64,000 nucleotides of DNA from Clostridia bacterium (GCA_030526115.1 JAUNDK010000001.1:1-64000); one strand, 5' to 3'. Shown: positions 1-7,901, counted from the stretch's first letter. Made by a program: numbers and translations. The notes: generated by a model not told the origin, from the letters alone.

Positions 1-27
1 TTTTCAGGGTTTCATCCCTTTTTTATA

Positions 28-57
28 CAGTCTATCCATACGGATAGGCTGTTTTTT
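28..57 (+). terminator. Rho-independent terminator of the gene upstream of the window
   Basis: A 10-bp stem (cagtctatcc / ggataggctg) with a 4-base loop is followed by six Ts. It would end a + strand transcript whose gene lies before position 1. Confidence 0.85.
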
Positions 58-88
58 GCATATATCGAAATATATTTCATTTTAAATA

Positions 89-97
89 TGCTATAAT
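89..97 (+). promoter_or_regulatory. Extended -10 promoter for the small basic protein
   Basis: TATAAT at 92-97 is preceded by TG at 89-90, giving an extended -10. No good -35 hexamer lies 17 bp upstream. The start codon is about 25 bp past the expected transcription start. Confidence 0.5.
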
Positions 98-128
98 ATA
101 ATAAATAAAAATATCGGAGGTAAACATT

Positions 129-329
129 ATGGCAAAGAAGTTTGTTTCAGTTGAAAAGCTCTCCAAGAAAGCAAAGAAAGCTTACTACAACGAGCAGAGG
201 TCCACCTGGGGTGTTGCAAATCCTGCAACAAAGGTTGTGGAAAGCAAAAAGGCTTACAATCGCAAAAAGCAAAAGCAGTCAGACAGGAAGGAATTCCCGA
301 ATGACTGCTTTTTTGTTATCTCTTATTAA
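129..329 (+). CDS. Small basic protein of unknown function
   Basis: This 66-residue protein is very rich in Lys and Arg. It has a TWGVANPAT segment in the middle and a KKAYNRKK motif near residues 41-48. The start is supported by a strong ribosome binding site (ggaggt) 8 bases before the ATG. I recall similar short basic proteins from gut Clostridia but know no assigned function; nucleic-acid or ribosome binding would fit the charge and is only inference. The last 15 or so codons coincide with a terminator-like hairpin, and the stop codon overlaps the end of the convergent gene by 14 bases. The C-terminal residues may therefore matter less than the RNA structure. Confidence 0.7.
   Translation: MAKKFVSVEKLSKKAKKAYYNEQRSTWGVANPATKVVESKKAYNRKKQKQSDRKEFPNDCFFVISY
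271..315. terminator. Bidirectional terminator overlapping two convergent gene ends
   Basis: A 10-bp stem (aaaagcagtc / gactgctttt) with a roughly 22-base loop is followed by Ts on both strands. It lies inside the last codons of the upstream small basic protein and directly after the stop of the convergent Cys-rich gene. Confidence 0.75.
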
Positions 330-588
330 GTGCGGCTATCTCAGGCCAGCGTTCAACTATTTTCTCGTAGCTCTCTTTTCTGTGTGGGAATATGCATTCG
401 GAGCAATCTTTGATGCCGTTTTCCATAATCTTGAAATTACCTCCGCATCTGTTACCTAAAGCGTAGAGTGGGCAGTAGCAGAACAGGCAGTTGAACTCAT
501 CCGGATTCTCACATTCATGGCAGGGGAAGAACTCGCACTCCTTATGGCTGAAGAATTTGTAGTTTTCAAGCTTGAAATTATCACTCAT
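316..588 (-). CDS. Cysteine-rich small domain protein
   Basis: The 90-residue protein is essentially one domain. It contains YKFFSHKECEFFPCHEC, then FNCLFCYCPLYALG, then CGGNF and IKDCSECIFPHR, with ten or more conserved-looking cysteines. This order matches the Cysteine-rich small domain family (PF04071), predicted to bind metal and sometimes fused to cobalamin or other cofactor enzymes. No partner gene is adjacent, so its pathway is unknown here. A gaggt ribosome binding site lies before the ATG. Family identification is fairly secure; the biochemical role is not known. Confidence 0.8.
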   Translation of the reverse strand: MSDNFKLENYKFFSHKECEFFPCHECENPDEFNCLFCYCPLYALGNRCGGNFKIMENGIKDCSECIFPHRKESYEKIVERWPEIAALNKR

Positions 589-603
589 AGTTTACCTCAA
601 TTT

Positions 604-636
604 AAAAGCGGACAGTTAAAGCTGCCCGCCGTTTTA
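604..636 (-). terminator. Terminator of the GG-leader peptide gene
   Basis: Inverted repeat aaaagcggacag / ctgcccgccgtttt with a short loop. Read on the minus strand it ends in a T-rich run just after the stop of the gene ending at 644. Confidence 0.8.
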
Positions 637-643
637 ATATATA

Positions 644-961
644 TTATTCATCATCGGAATATCCCTGAGGAATCTTATTGCCCTCCCAGAGTTCCTGCTC
701 GAAGTATTCATAAGGCTTGTCATCAGGACAGTGTCTTTCAAATGTCGGCTCTTCACTTGATTCCGGAGGATCCTGAATAGGAGCACTCTGAACCGGGTCC
801 TTTGGAGCAGTAGGTGTAGTATTCCAAGTCGGTCTATGTGGACCGATTGGAGTTTTTACTCTTCTTGTTATTTTTGTCCACCAAGCGCCACCTGAAACCT
901 CTTCAAGGCTGTCATCATCGATTTCCTGAGCTTTGGGAATCTTCTTTTCGTCGTCAATCAT
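644..961 (-). CDS. Orphan double-glycine leader peptide (RiPP/bacteriocin-like precursor)
   Basis: This 105-residue protein starts with an acidic, helix-prone leader ending in LEEVSGG at residues 19-25. That is the classic double-glycine site cut by C39-peptidase (PCAT) ABC exporters. The predicted 80-residue core begins AWW, is rich in Pro, Thr and acidic residues, and contains a single Cys (residue 79) with no lanthipeptide-like Cys clusters. The start has a gaagga ribosome binding site, and a consensus promoter and terminator frame it as a single-gene transcript. No modification enzyme, immunity protein or C39 transporter is next to it, so export would need a machine encoded elsewhere. Bacteriocin, signalling peptide or other secreted cargo are all possible. 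Confidence 0.6.
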   Translation of the reverse strand: MIDDEKKIPKAQEIDDDSLEEVSGGAWWTKITRRVKTPIGPHRPTWNTTPTAPKDPVQSAPIQDPPESSEEPTFERHCPDDKPYEYFEQELWEGNKIPQGYSDDE

Positions 962-1010
962 GGTTAAAATCCTTCAAAAAAATATGTGAAAAATCAACTC
1001 TTTATTCGTA

Positions 1011-1039
1011 ACTATACTACTGTATATAAGAACTGTCAA
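1011..1039 (-). promoter_or_regulatory. Sigma-A promoter of the GG-leader peptide gene
   Basis: Minus-strand -35 TTGACA (1034-1039), 17-bp spacer, -10 TATAGT (1011-1016). It begins immediately after the argF terminator and drives a leader of about 45 bases. Confidence 0.85.
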
Positions 1040-1042
1040 GAA

Positions 1043-1074
1043 AAACAGCGGACAGTGTGACCTGTCCGCCGTTT
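1043..1074 (-). terminator. Terminator of argF
   Basis: A strong stem (aacggcggacag / ctgtccgctgtt on the minus strand) followed by TTT lies directly after the argF stop and just before the next promoter. Confidence 0.85.
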
Positions 1075-1086
1075 CTATATAAAAGT

Positions 1087-2085
1087 TTAGATGATTGCGC
1101 CACCCATTGTTGCTGCCATAACAGCCTTTATTGTGTGCATTCTGTTCTCTGCCTCGTCGAATACGATGGAAGCTTCGCTTTCGAATACCTCGTTTGTAAC
1201 CTCCATGGAATCACGGCCGAACTTTTCACCCATCTCTTTACCGATTGTTGTGTTGAGATCGTGGAAAGATGGCAGGCAGTGCATGAACTTTGCGTTTGGA
1301 CCTGCAATCTCCATGAGCTTGGAGTTAATCTGATAAGGGGAGAGCTCTGCGATTCTCTCTGCCCATACTTCAACAGGCTCACCCATTGAAACCCATACGT
1401 CTGTGCAGAGTACATCTGCGCCCTTTGCTGCAGCCTCAGGATCCTCTGTTAATGTGATGGAACCGCCTGTCTGAGCAGCGATCTCCTTGCATGTGTTTAC
1501 GAGCTCTTCGCTTGGGAAGTACTTAGCAGGGCAGCATGCTGTGAAGTTAAGGCCGAGTTTTGCACAACCTACCATGAGGGAATTACCCATGTTGTAGCGG
1601 GCATCTCCGAAGTAAGAGAAGTTGATTCCCTTGAGGTGACCGAAGTGCTCCTTGATTGTGAGCATGTCTGCGAGTATCTGTGTTGGGTGGAACTCATTTG
1701 TGAGTCCGTTCCATACAGGAACACCTGCGTACTTTGCGAGGTCCTCTACGATAGTCTGAGCAAAACCTCTGTACTCGATGCCATCATACATTCTGCCGAG
1801 AACACGGGCTGTATCAGCGATGGATTCCTTCTTGCCCATCTGTGAACCGGATGGTCCGAGGTAAGTGCAGCCCATACCGAGGTCGGAAGCTGCTACTTCA
1901 AATGCACAGCGTGTACGTGTGGAGTCCTTCTCGAAGGTGATAACAATGTTCTTGCCCTCGAGGGTCTTGTGTGGAATACCTGCCTTCTTGAGTGCCTTGA
2001 ACTTTGCGGAAAGCTCGATGAGGTATTCTATCTCTTCAGGAGTGTAATCCAGTAATTTAAGAAAGTTTCTGTTTTTGAGATCCAT
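1087..2085 (-). CDS. argF: Ornithine carbamoyltransferase
   Basis: Transfers the carbamoyl group of carbamoyl phosphate to ornithine to make citrulline (arginine biosynthesis, or the reverse in the arginine deiminase pathway). The 332-residue protein has the carbamoyl-phosphate motif STRTR at residues 55-59, HPTQ near 133, the ornithine loop DVWVSMGE, and HCLPSFHD near 270. SMGE separates it from aspartate carbamoyltransferases. The frame is open further upstream, but the start at 2085 has a gggag site and agrees with the promoter and normal family length. It is monocistronic, with no other arginine genes nearby, so biosynthetic ArgF and catabolic ArcB cannot be told apart. Confidence 0.93.
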   Translation of the reverse strand: MDLKNRNFLKLLDYTPEEIEYLIELSAKFKALKKAGIPHKTLEGKNIVITFEKDSTRTRCAFEVAASDLGMGCTYLGPSGSQMGKKESIADTARVLGRMYDGIEYRGFAQTIVEDLAKYAGVPVWNGLTNEFHPTQILADMLTIKEHFGHLKGINFSYFGDARYNMGNSLMVGCAKLGLNFTACCPAKYFPSEELVNTCKEIAAQTGGSITLTEDPEAAAKGADVLCTDVWVSMGEPVEVWAERIAELSPYQINSKLMEIAGPNAKFMHCLPSFHDLNTTIGKEMGEKFGRDSMEVTNEVFESEASIVFDEAENRMHTIKAVMAATMGGAII

Positions 2086-2149
2086 TTTTATCTTTCTCCC
2101 TTTGCTATATAATAGTATACAAATGAGTAATATGAAATTTACTGCACTT

Positions 2150-2178
2150 AATATATCATATTGGGAAAAAATTTGCAA
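2150..2178 (-). promoter_or_regulatory. Promoter of argF
   Basis: Minus-strand -35 TTGCAA (2173-2178), 17-bp spacer, -10 TATATT (2150-2155). This gives a leader of about 58 bases and excludes the longer upstream frame. Confidence 0.65.
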
Positions 2179-2321
2179 GTACAACTTTAATATATATACA
2201 GAAAAATGAGTTTATGATGTATAAATATGTATATGATGTGAATAATATACGATATAATGCACAAAAAGTACATGCATTTTATCACGTATTCGTAGAATGA
2301 TGAATTTTAGAAAAATAAAAC

Positions 2322-2350
2322 TTGCAAATTATATATCGCTTTACTATAAT
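2322..2350 (+). promoter_or_regulatory. Promoter of the peptide-binding protein gene
   Basis: -35 TTGCAA (2322-2327), 17-bp spacer, -10 TATAAT (2345-2350). The leader of about 75 bases includes a short cacta triple repeat around 2385-2400 and a ggagg ribosome binding site. Confidence 0.85.
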
Positions 2351-2430
2351 AGAGTAGTAAATTTCAAATCGGACTTTACAAAACACTACACTACACTACA
2401 TTTTAAAATCTTTTATGGAGGAAACAAAAC

Positions 2431-4092
2431 ATGAAAAGACTTCTTGCTCTTGTTCTTGTTCTCGCTATGGCAGTAACATGCTGCGTAACAGCTTCCGCTG
2501 AAGAGAACAACAATGCGGATCTTTATCCTGGCACAACTGAAGAGAACACAATCGTTGTTGATCTCTCCATGGAGCCAACATCCATCAACTCACTCTCCGG
2601 AACATATTCCGCAGACTTCAAAATCATGAACTGCCTCCTCACAGGCCTTTGCGCTCATGATGAAAACTCCAACCCTGGCCCAGGTGTTGCTGAGTCCTGG
2701 GACATCGCTGAAGATGGTCTCACATACACATTCCACCTTCGTGACGATGTAGTATGGTCCAACGGCACACAGGTTACAGCTAACGACTATGCTTTCGCAT
2801 GGAAGATGGCTATGACAGCTGAGACAGGTACAGAGTACGCTTACTTCCTCTACAACACAGCTGCTATCCTCAACGGTGAGAAGTTCTACAACGGTGAGTG
2901 CGACTGGGAAGAGGTTGGCGTTAAGGTTCTCGATGATTACACACTCGAGGTTAAGCTCGCAGCTCCAATTCCATACTTCCTTTCCCTCATGACATTCGGA
3001 ACACTCTTCCCTGTTAACGAGGCTTTCTACAACGAAGTTGGTGCTGACAACTACTTCATGGATCCTGAGTACACAATCTCCTGCGGTCCATACGTAATGG
3101 ATACTTGGACACATGATTCCGAGATCATCCTCAAGAAGAACCCAACATACTTCGATGCTGACAAGGTTTCCGTTGATACATTCGTTTGGAAGATGTACAC
3201 AACTTCCGATACAAGACTCAACGCTTTCAAGGCTGGCGAAGTTGACGTTATTTCCCTTACAGGTGACCAGGCTGTTCAGATGAAGAACGAAGGTTTCGTA
3301 ACTCACGACTTCGTTGAGCAGACAGAGTACCACATCCTCTTCAACTGCGAAGACAAGTACATGTCCAACAAGAACCTCAGAAAGGCTATTGATGCTTGCT
3401 ACTCAAGATCTGCTTACATCGCAGCTATCCTCAAGGATCAGTCTCAGCCGGCTACAATGTTCTGCCCAGGTCCTGTTGCAGGCTTTGACGGTAACTCCTT
3501 CAGAGATGCTATGGTAGCTGAGATCGGTGAGCTCAGAAGCGCAGAGGCTGACGAAGCTGCAGCTAAGGATTACCTCGCAAAGGCTCTCGAGGAGCTCGGA
3601 TGCACAGTTGAGGATCTCTCCGCTCACATCACAATGAACGTTGGTGATTCCGATACAGCTGTTAACACAGCAGCATTCTTCCAGGAGAACATCAGAACTG
3701 TCCTCGGTATCGATATCACAGTTAACTCCATGACAACAAAGGCTCTCTCCGCTGAGAGAAACAACGGTAACTTCGTTCTCGACTTCTCCGGTTGGGGCGG
3801 TGACTACAACGATCCAATGACATGGTACGACATGTGGGAGACAGGCGGAGGTAACAACTCTGTTAAGTTCTCTAACGCTGACTACGATGCAGCTCTTGCT
3901 GATGCAAGAACAAACACAGACCTCGAGGCTCGTCAGAAGGACTTCTACACATGTGAGCAGATTCTCGCTGAGGAGTGCCCAATCTCCACAGTTTACTACA
4001 GATCTTCTTCCTATGCTATCTCCGGTAAGGTAACAGGTGGTTACATCCTCGATACATGGCAGAACAACTTCAGATTCGCTACAGTTAAATAA
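2431..4092 (+). CDS. Oligopeptide ABC transporter substrate-binding protein
   Basis: Extracellular binding protein of the SBP_bac_5 (OppA/DppA) family, which captures peptides for an ABC importer. The 553-residue precursor has a signal peptide (MKRLLALVLVLAMAV, probable cut after TASA near residue 23). The mature part has the family patterns AESWDIAEDGLTYTFHLRD near 85-105 and a long two-lobe fold. Two cysteines at 17-18 do not form a good lipobox, so a lipoprotein is possible but unlikely. Codons are extremely uniform (gtt, aca, ctc, aac), as in highly expressed genes. It is an orphan: no permease or ATPase genes are adjacent, so it must serve a transporter encoded elsewhere. It has its own promoter and terminator. 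Confidence 0.92.
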   Translation: MKRLLALVLVLAMAVTCCVTASAEENNNADLYPGTTEENTIVVDLSMEPTSINSLSGTYSADFKIMNCLLTGLCAHDENSNPGPGVAESWDIAEDGLTYTFHLRDDVVWSNGTQVTANDYAFAWKMAMTAETGTEYAYFLYNTAAILNGEKFYNGECDWEEVGVKVLDDYTLEVKLAAPIPYFLSLMTFGTLFPVNEAFYNEVGADNYFMDPEYTISCGPYVMDTWTHDSEIILKKNPTYFDADKVSVDTFVWKMYTTSDTRLNAFKAGEVDVISLTGDQAVQMKNEGFVTHDFVEQTEYHILFNCEDKYMSNKNLRKAIDACYSRSAYIAAILKDQSQPATMFCPGPVAGFDGNSFRDAMVAEIGELRSAEADEAAAKDYLAKALEELGCTVEDLSAHITMNVGDSDTAVNTAAFFQENIRTVLGIDITVNSMTTKALSAERNNGNFVLDFSGWGGDYNDPMTWYDMWETGGGNNSVKFSNADYDAALADARTNTDLEARQKDFYTCEQILAEECPISTVYYRSSSYAISGKVTGGYILDTWQNNFRFATVK

Positions 4093-4189
4093 TTTAACTT
4101 AATTCGAAACTGCTTGATTATTACAAAGATTTTGTTAACTGATTTCTTTGATAATAACTTATTTATAAGAGAGTAGTGTTTTTACGGAA

Positions 4190-4222
4190 GCGGCCGTCCC
4201 AACAGGGACGGTCACTTTTGTT
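4190..4222 (+). terminator. Terminator of the peptide-binding protein gene
   Basis: Stem ggccgtccc / gggacggtc with a 4-base loop, followed by a T-rich stretch, about 100 bases after the stop codon. Confidence 0.85.
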
Positions 4223-4295
4223 TTATATGTTGTTTTTATGGGCGATATTGTTGTATAATCATTAAAGTATGAATTACTTATGAGGTAGTGATATA

Positions 4296-5819
4296 ATGAC
4301 TGTAATAAAAAACGGAAAAATAATCGATGGTACAGGAGAAAAGGCTTATACTGCCGATATGCTCATAGAAGATGGGATAATTGCCGATATCGGAAAAATC
4401 GATATAGAAGGCGCGGAAATAATTGACGCGAAGGGGAAGTGTGTAACCCCGGGATTCATAGATGCTCACCGTCATCATGACATAGCAGTACTCTATGATG
4501 AAAATTTCGGGGAGGCCGAGCTTCGTCAGGGAATAACAACAGCGATAGCGGGAAACTGCGGCCTTGCACCTGCTCCGACAACTCCTGAGATTCTCGACTA
4601 TATAGAGCCGTGTCTCGGCAGAGCGGACTGTAATTTTATATCCGTTGCGGATTATATCACTCAGCTTAAAAATAATGATTTACCGCTCAATGTGGGTGTG
4701 CTGTGTGCCACAGGCAGCATTACTGCTGCAGTAAAGGGATACGGAAAAGGAAGGATGACCGAAGAACAGCTTCGGAAAGCGTGTAAGTGGATTGAGGAAG
4801 GCGTGCAGGCAGGAGCGCTTGGTCTTTCCTGCGGAATAATGTATGATCCCGAATGTTACACAGCGGAAGAAGAATTTGTCGCCATGGCAAAAGCGGCGGC
4901 AAAGCACGGCGGGTACCTTACAAGCCATATAAGAGGCGAGGGAAACAGCCTTGCAAAGTCGATTGAGGAGATAATCAGAATAGCGAAGAAGGCTGATATA
5001 TCCCTTAATATATCCCATTTTAAGGTTACAGGAATTAAGAACTGGGGCAAAGGTCTTGATGAGGCGATAGAGCTTATTGAGAAAGCAGGTAACGTAACGG
5101 TTGATTGTTATCCATACATAGCAGGTTCCACAACCATAATGAGCCTGTTGCCACCGACAGTGAAGAATATTCACGACTGCGAGTTCCTGAAAAAAGAAAT
5201 CTACCGTGAACACGCTGACTGGGATAATATGGTTTCATCCATCGGTTTTGAGAATATAGGGATAAGTTCTGTCATGTGTGAAGATGACAGAAAGTTCTGC
5301 GGCATGAATATGAAAGAAGCGGCTGATTTCGTTGGAATCGAGCCACATGTCCTGATGAGTGAGCTTATAGAGAGAAACAACGGAAAAGTAGGAGTGATAC
5401 TTTACAGTATGGCGCAGAGCGATGTGAACAGAGTGCTGAGTCTGCCGTACTGTTCAGTAATAAGCGACAGTCTTTATGGTGGAGGAGATAATCCCCACCC
5501 AAGACTTTACGGAAGTTTCCCAAGGGTAATAAGAAAATGTGTCAGAGAAGATAAACTCTTCAGTCTTGAAACCGCAGTCAGAAAAATGACAGGTATGCCG
5601 GCGGACAGACTTGGTTTAAGGGACCGAGGTTATCTGAAGAAGGGAATGAAGGCGGATGTGCTGATATTTGATGAAAAGAAAATCAGTGATAAAGCAACAT
5701 TCGAGGATGCAAAGCAGTACTGTGTCGGTCTTGATAAGGTAATTGTCAATGGTGTAATTGCGGTAGATAAAGACAGACTGACCGGCACAAAAGCAGGTGA
5801 ATTTGCAGTAAAAGAGTAA
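4296..5819 (+). CDS. N-acyl-D-amino-acid deacylase (D-aminoacylase)
   Basis: Cytoplasmic amidohydrolase-superfamily enzyme that removes acyl groups from N-acyl-D-amino acids. The 507-residue protein has the N-terminal beta-sandwich strand VIKNGKIIDGTG, the metal motif DAHRHHD near 56-62, GNCG near 91 (the D-aminoacylase Cys), SHIRGE near 209, SHFK near 249, and a C-terminal LYGGGDNPHPRLYGSFPRV block holding the catalytic Asp region. This pattern fits the D-aminoacylase/dihydroorotase-like family better than hydantoinases. A gaggt site precedes the ATG. No D-amino-acid genes are adjacent; it could help recycle D-amino acids from cell wall or food peptides (inference). Confidence 0.88.
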   Translation: MTVIKNGKIIDGTGEKAYTADMLIEDGIIADIGKIDIEGAEIIDAKGKCVTPGFIDAHRHHDIAVLYDENFGEAELRQGITTAIAGNCGLAPAPTTPEILDYIEPCLGRADCNFISVADYITQLKNNDLPLNVGVLCATGSITAAVKGYGKGRMTEEQLRKACKWIEEGVQAGALGLSCGIMYDPECYTAEEEFVAMAKAAAKHGGYLTSHIRGEGNSLAKSIEEIIRIAKKADISLNISHFKVTGIKNWGKGLDEAIELIEKAGNVTVDCYPYIAGSTTIMSLLPPTVKNIHDCEFLKKEIYREHADWDNMVSSIGFENIGISSVMCEDDRKFCGMNMKEAADFVGIEPHVLMSELIERNNGKVGVILYSMAQSDVNRVLSLPYCSVISDSLYGGGDNPHPRLYGSFPRVIRKCVREDKLFSLETAVRKMTGMPADRLGLRDRGYLKKGMKADVLIFDEKKISDKATFEDAKQYCVGLDKVIVNGVIAVDKDRLTGTKAGEFAVKE

Positions 5820-5869
5820 AGGTTTTCGTCCACCTTTAACCTCATCAGTCACGAAGTGACATATGAGGG
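5818..5869. repeat. Miniature dispersed-repeat fragment
   Basis: It contains the reverse complement of the common repeat end (ggttttcgtccaccttt). Next comes CCTCATCAGTCAC, a tight hairpin GTCAC-gaa-GTGAC, and ATGAGG. CCTCATCAGTC is the same terminal sequence as the MITE-like element at 46790-46938. Confidence 0.6.
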
Positions 5870-5889
5870 AAAAAGTTTATCAAAAGCTT

Positions 5890-5918
5890 TTGATTTTATT
5901 CATATTTTGTGCGATAAT
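5890..5918 (+). promoter_or_regulatory. Promoter of the ridA-family gene
   Basis: -35 TTGATT (5890-5895), 17-bp spacer, -10 GATAAT (5913-5918), about 38 bases before the ATG. Confidence 0.7.
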
Positions 5919-5956
5919 ACATATATATTTTTCACCCATGAAAGGATATTTTCACA

Positions 5957-6418
5957 ATGAGCAAAGTAGAAGAAAAACTCGCTGAATTAGGTCTTACTCT
6001 CCCTGAGCCTCCTGCAAAGGGTGGTCTCTATGCCCCTGCAAAGCTCTTCGGAGATAAGCTTGTTTACATTTCCGGTTGCGGTACTAAAATCAACGGTGAC
6101 GAGAAAGACGGTAAACTCGGCATCGATGTTACAACAGAAGAGGGCTATGAACTCGCAAAGAAGAGTATGCTTAATGTTCTTGCTGTTCTCAAGCGTGAGG
6201 TCGGAGATCTCGATAACGTAAAGTCCTGCGTTAAGGTAACATGTTTCGTTTCCTCTGCTCCTGATTTCTACGAGCAGCCACAGGTTGCAAACGGCGGAAC
6301 TCAGCTCCTCAAGGATATTTTCGGTGAGGATGGTGTTCCATCAAGAAGTGCCGTAGGTATGGCAGTTCTTCCGGGTAATCTCGCTGTCGAGACAGAGGCT
6401 CTCTTTGAGCTTAAATAA
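5957..6418 (+). CDS. RidA family protein (YjgF/YER057c/UK114)
   Basis: RidA proteins hydrolyse reactive enamine/imine intermediates from PLP enzymes, releasing ammonia and keto acids. The 153-residue length and N-terminal KLAELGLTLPEPPAKGGLY fit the longer YjgF-like subgroup rather than the ~126-residue archetype. The C-terminal block VPSRSAVGMAVLPGNLAVETEAL keeps the catalytic Arg and the Glu seen in active members. A ribosome binding site (aaagga) and its own promoter precede it, and a strong terminator follows. It is monocistronic, and the physiological substrate is unknown. Confidence 0.9.
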   Translation: MSKVEEKLAELGLTLPEPPAKGGLYAPAKLFGDKLVYISGCGTKINGDEKDGKLGIDVTTEEGYELAKKSMLNVLAVLKREVGDLDNVKSCVKVTCFVSSAPDFYEQPQVANGGTQLLKDIFGEDGVPSRSAVGMAVLPGNLAVETEALFELK

Positions 6419-6436
6419 TCTTATCAGGGTATAACA

Positions 6437-6474
6437 AAAGCGTCGGATTCGGTTCCGACGCTTGTTTCTTTTTA
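6437..6474. terminator. Bidirectional terminator between ridA-like gene and plsC
   Basis: Stem aagcgtcgga / ttccgacgctt followed by a T-rich run, positioned between two convergent genes. Confidence 0.85.
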
Positions 6475-7275
6475 TTAGGCTTTATGAGTTGTGATGAATT
6501 CTTCCATCATGTCCCTTGCCTTGTCACTTATCTCCGCTGTGGAGTGGGCTGAGACATATTCTCTGTCAAGCACACCGACAATGTCGAGCATGACAACAGT
6601 CTTTTTCGGGAAATTCTTACGGCATTCTTCGCTGCCCCTGATTACACCCACCGCAACAGAGCAGTCAGCCTTTTTGGCAATCTTAAAGGCACCGTTCTTA
6701 AATGGGAGAAGTCCCTCTCCGCTGTTTCTTGTGCCCTCGGGATAAATGCCGATACTTGCCTCACCGCTGTCGATAACCTCAATGGCTCTGCCTATGGTTT
6801 TAACCTCATCACGGATTGTTCCTCGATTAAGGGAAAGACAGAATATAAGGTGCATCATGCGGCCGATAATCGGAATTTTGAAAAGCTCTTTTTTGGCAAC
6901 AAAGCCGACTCTGTGTTTTCTGAGAGCAAAAATTCCGACCAGAGGATCATAGTTTGAGCGGTGATTGCCCACAAAGAGGAACGGTTCATTGGGAAGTTTT
7001 TCTTCGCCGGTATATACCAGCTTTATTCTCATAAAAGTCAGGGCAACATCCAGCATAAGTGCTGAATAGAAATTGATGAACTTTGAAGATTTTTCCACCG
7101 GCTTTTCCATGTCAATCTGTGAAACATACAGGAGACACGGTGTTAAAACCAGAAGGAGAATTCCCACCATCAGTCCGAGAAAAATCGGAAGAAGAAACCA
7201 CCACGATACATTTGTAAAAATGTACAGCAGAGCGGTAATAATCGCAGAAGCAACAGCAAGAAGAGAAATTGTCAT
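6475..7275 (-). CDS. plsC: 1-acyl-sn-glycerol-3-phosphate acyltransferase (PlsC-type)
   Basis: Adds the second acyl chain to lysophosphatidic acid, making phosphatidic acid at the membrane. The 266-residue protein has N-terminal hydrophobic segments (about residues 1-55), the catalytic NHRSNYDP (HX4D) motif near 104-111, and YPEGTRNSGEG near 180, the glycerol-3-phosphate-binding block. The start at 7275 has an aaggag site and overlaps the plsY stop by four bases (ATGA), so the pair is translationally coupled. plsY makes the lysophosphatidate that this enzyme consumes, which strongly supports the call. It runs about 20-30 residues longer than minimal PlsC because of the extended membrane N-terminus. 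Confidence 0.92.
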   Translation of the reverse strand: MTISLLAVASAIITALLYIFTNVSWWFLLPIFLGLMVGILLLVLTPCLLYVSQIDMEKPVEKSSKFINFYSALMLDVALTFMRIKLVYTGEEKLPNEPFLFVGNHRSNYDPLVGIFALRKHRVGFVAKKELFKIPIIGRMMHLIFCLSLNRGTIRDEVKTIGRAIEVIDSGEASIGIYPEGTRNSGEGLLPFKNGAFKIAKKADCSVAVGVIRGSEECRKNFPKKTVVMLDIVGVLDREYVSAHSTAEISDKARDMMEEFITTHKA

Positions 7276-7901
7276 TTTCTGAACTCCTTTCCTTTCCACA
7301 GTGCATTAATGGGGAGTTCTTCTCCGCTCATTACTTTCTTTATGTTCGGTATGTGCTTGATTACCACAAACACAGAAGCAATGCAGTAGATGAGAGCGCC
7401 TGTAACGTTCTTAGTGATAAGTCCGTAAAGCAGAGGTACAAGTACGCTTGTCAGCAGAGGGAAAATTACTCCGTAACCCACAAGAAGCGCAGGTACCAGT
7501 TCTGCAAAGAACAGTATCAGCAAAGCAACAGGGTGGTACGAAAGAATAATTCCCGCAAGACATGCAAGACCCTTGCCTCCCTTGAACTTCATGTAGAATG
7601 GGTACATGTGACCGATAATACATGCGGTTCCGCTTATCTCTGTGGAGAGATTGAATTCGGGAAGGGCTTTGTTTGCAAGGTACACAGCTGCACAGGCCTT
7701 TGCCACATCGAACACAGCAATCATCATTCCCACATTTTTGCCCATTGCGAGGGCGGCATTGGTTGCACCGGCATTGCCGGAACCGGTATTTCGAATGTCA
7801 AACCCCTTAAGCTTAGAAATTATGAACGCGGGGTTGATACATCCTATAAGATAGCCGATTAAGGCTGAAACAAGTATTCCGAAAAGTATTTCCTTGTTCA
7901 C
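7272..7901 (-). CDS. plsY: Glycerol-3-phosphate acyltransferase PlsY
   Basis: Integral membrane enzyme that acylates glycerol-3-phosphate using acyl-phosphate, the first step of phospholipid synthesis in most Gram-positives. Family motifs are present: IGCINPAF near the N-terminus, TGSGNAGATN, GHMYPFYMKFKGGKG, and HIPNIKKVMSGEE. Several hydrophobic helices span the 209 residues. The most likely start is GTG at 7901, about 9 bases after ggaggtg. An alternative GTG at 7934 lacks a ribosome binding site and would place the Shine-Dalgarno inside the gene. It overlaps plsC by four bases. An extended -10 promoter lies just upstream. Confidence 0.93.
   Translation of the reverse strand: MNKEILFGILVSALIGYLIGCINPAFIISKLKGFDIRNTGSGNAGATNAALAMGKNVGMMIAVFDVAKACAAVYLANKALPEFNLSTEISGTACIIGHMYPFYMKFKGGKGLACLAGIILSYHPVALLILFFAELVPALLVGYGVIFPLLTSVLVPLLYGLITKNVTGALIYCIASVFVVIKHIPNIKKVMSGEELPINALWKGKEFRK

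Larger units (their letters stand above)
2086..2430. other. Divergent intergenic region between argF and the peptide-binding protein gene
   Basis: This 345-bp AT-rich region carries the two back-to-back promoters listed separately. Between them, around 2213-2255, are A/T-rich imperfect palindromes (TGTATAAATATGTATA and GTGAATAATATAC) that loosely resemble ArgR operators. No ORF or known riboswitch was recognised. Confidence 0.5.

Noticed and set aside
2590-3333. 247-codon minus-strand ORF opposite the peptide-binding protein
   Set aside because: Shadow frame; the sense gene has signal peptide, motif and promoter support.
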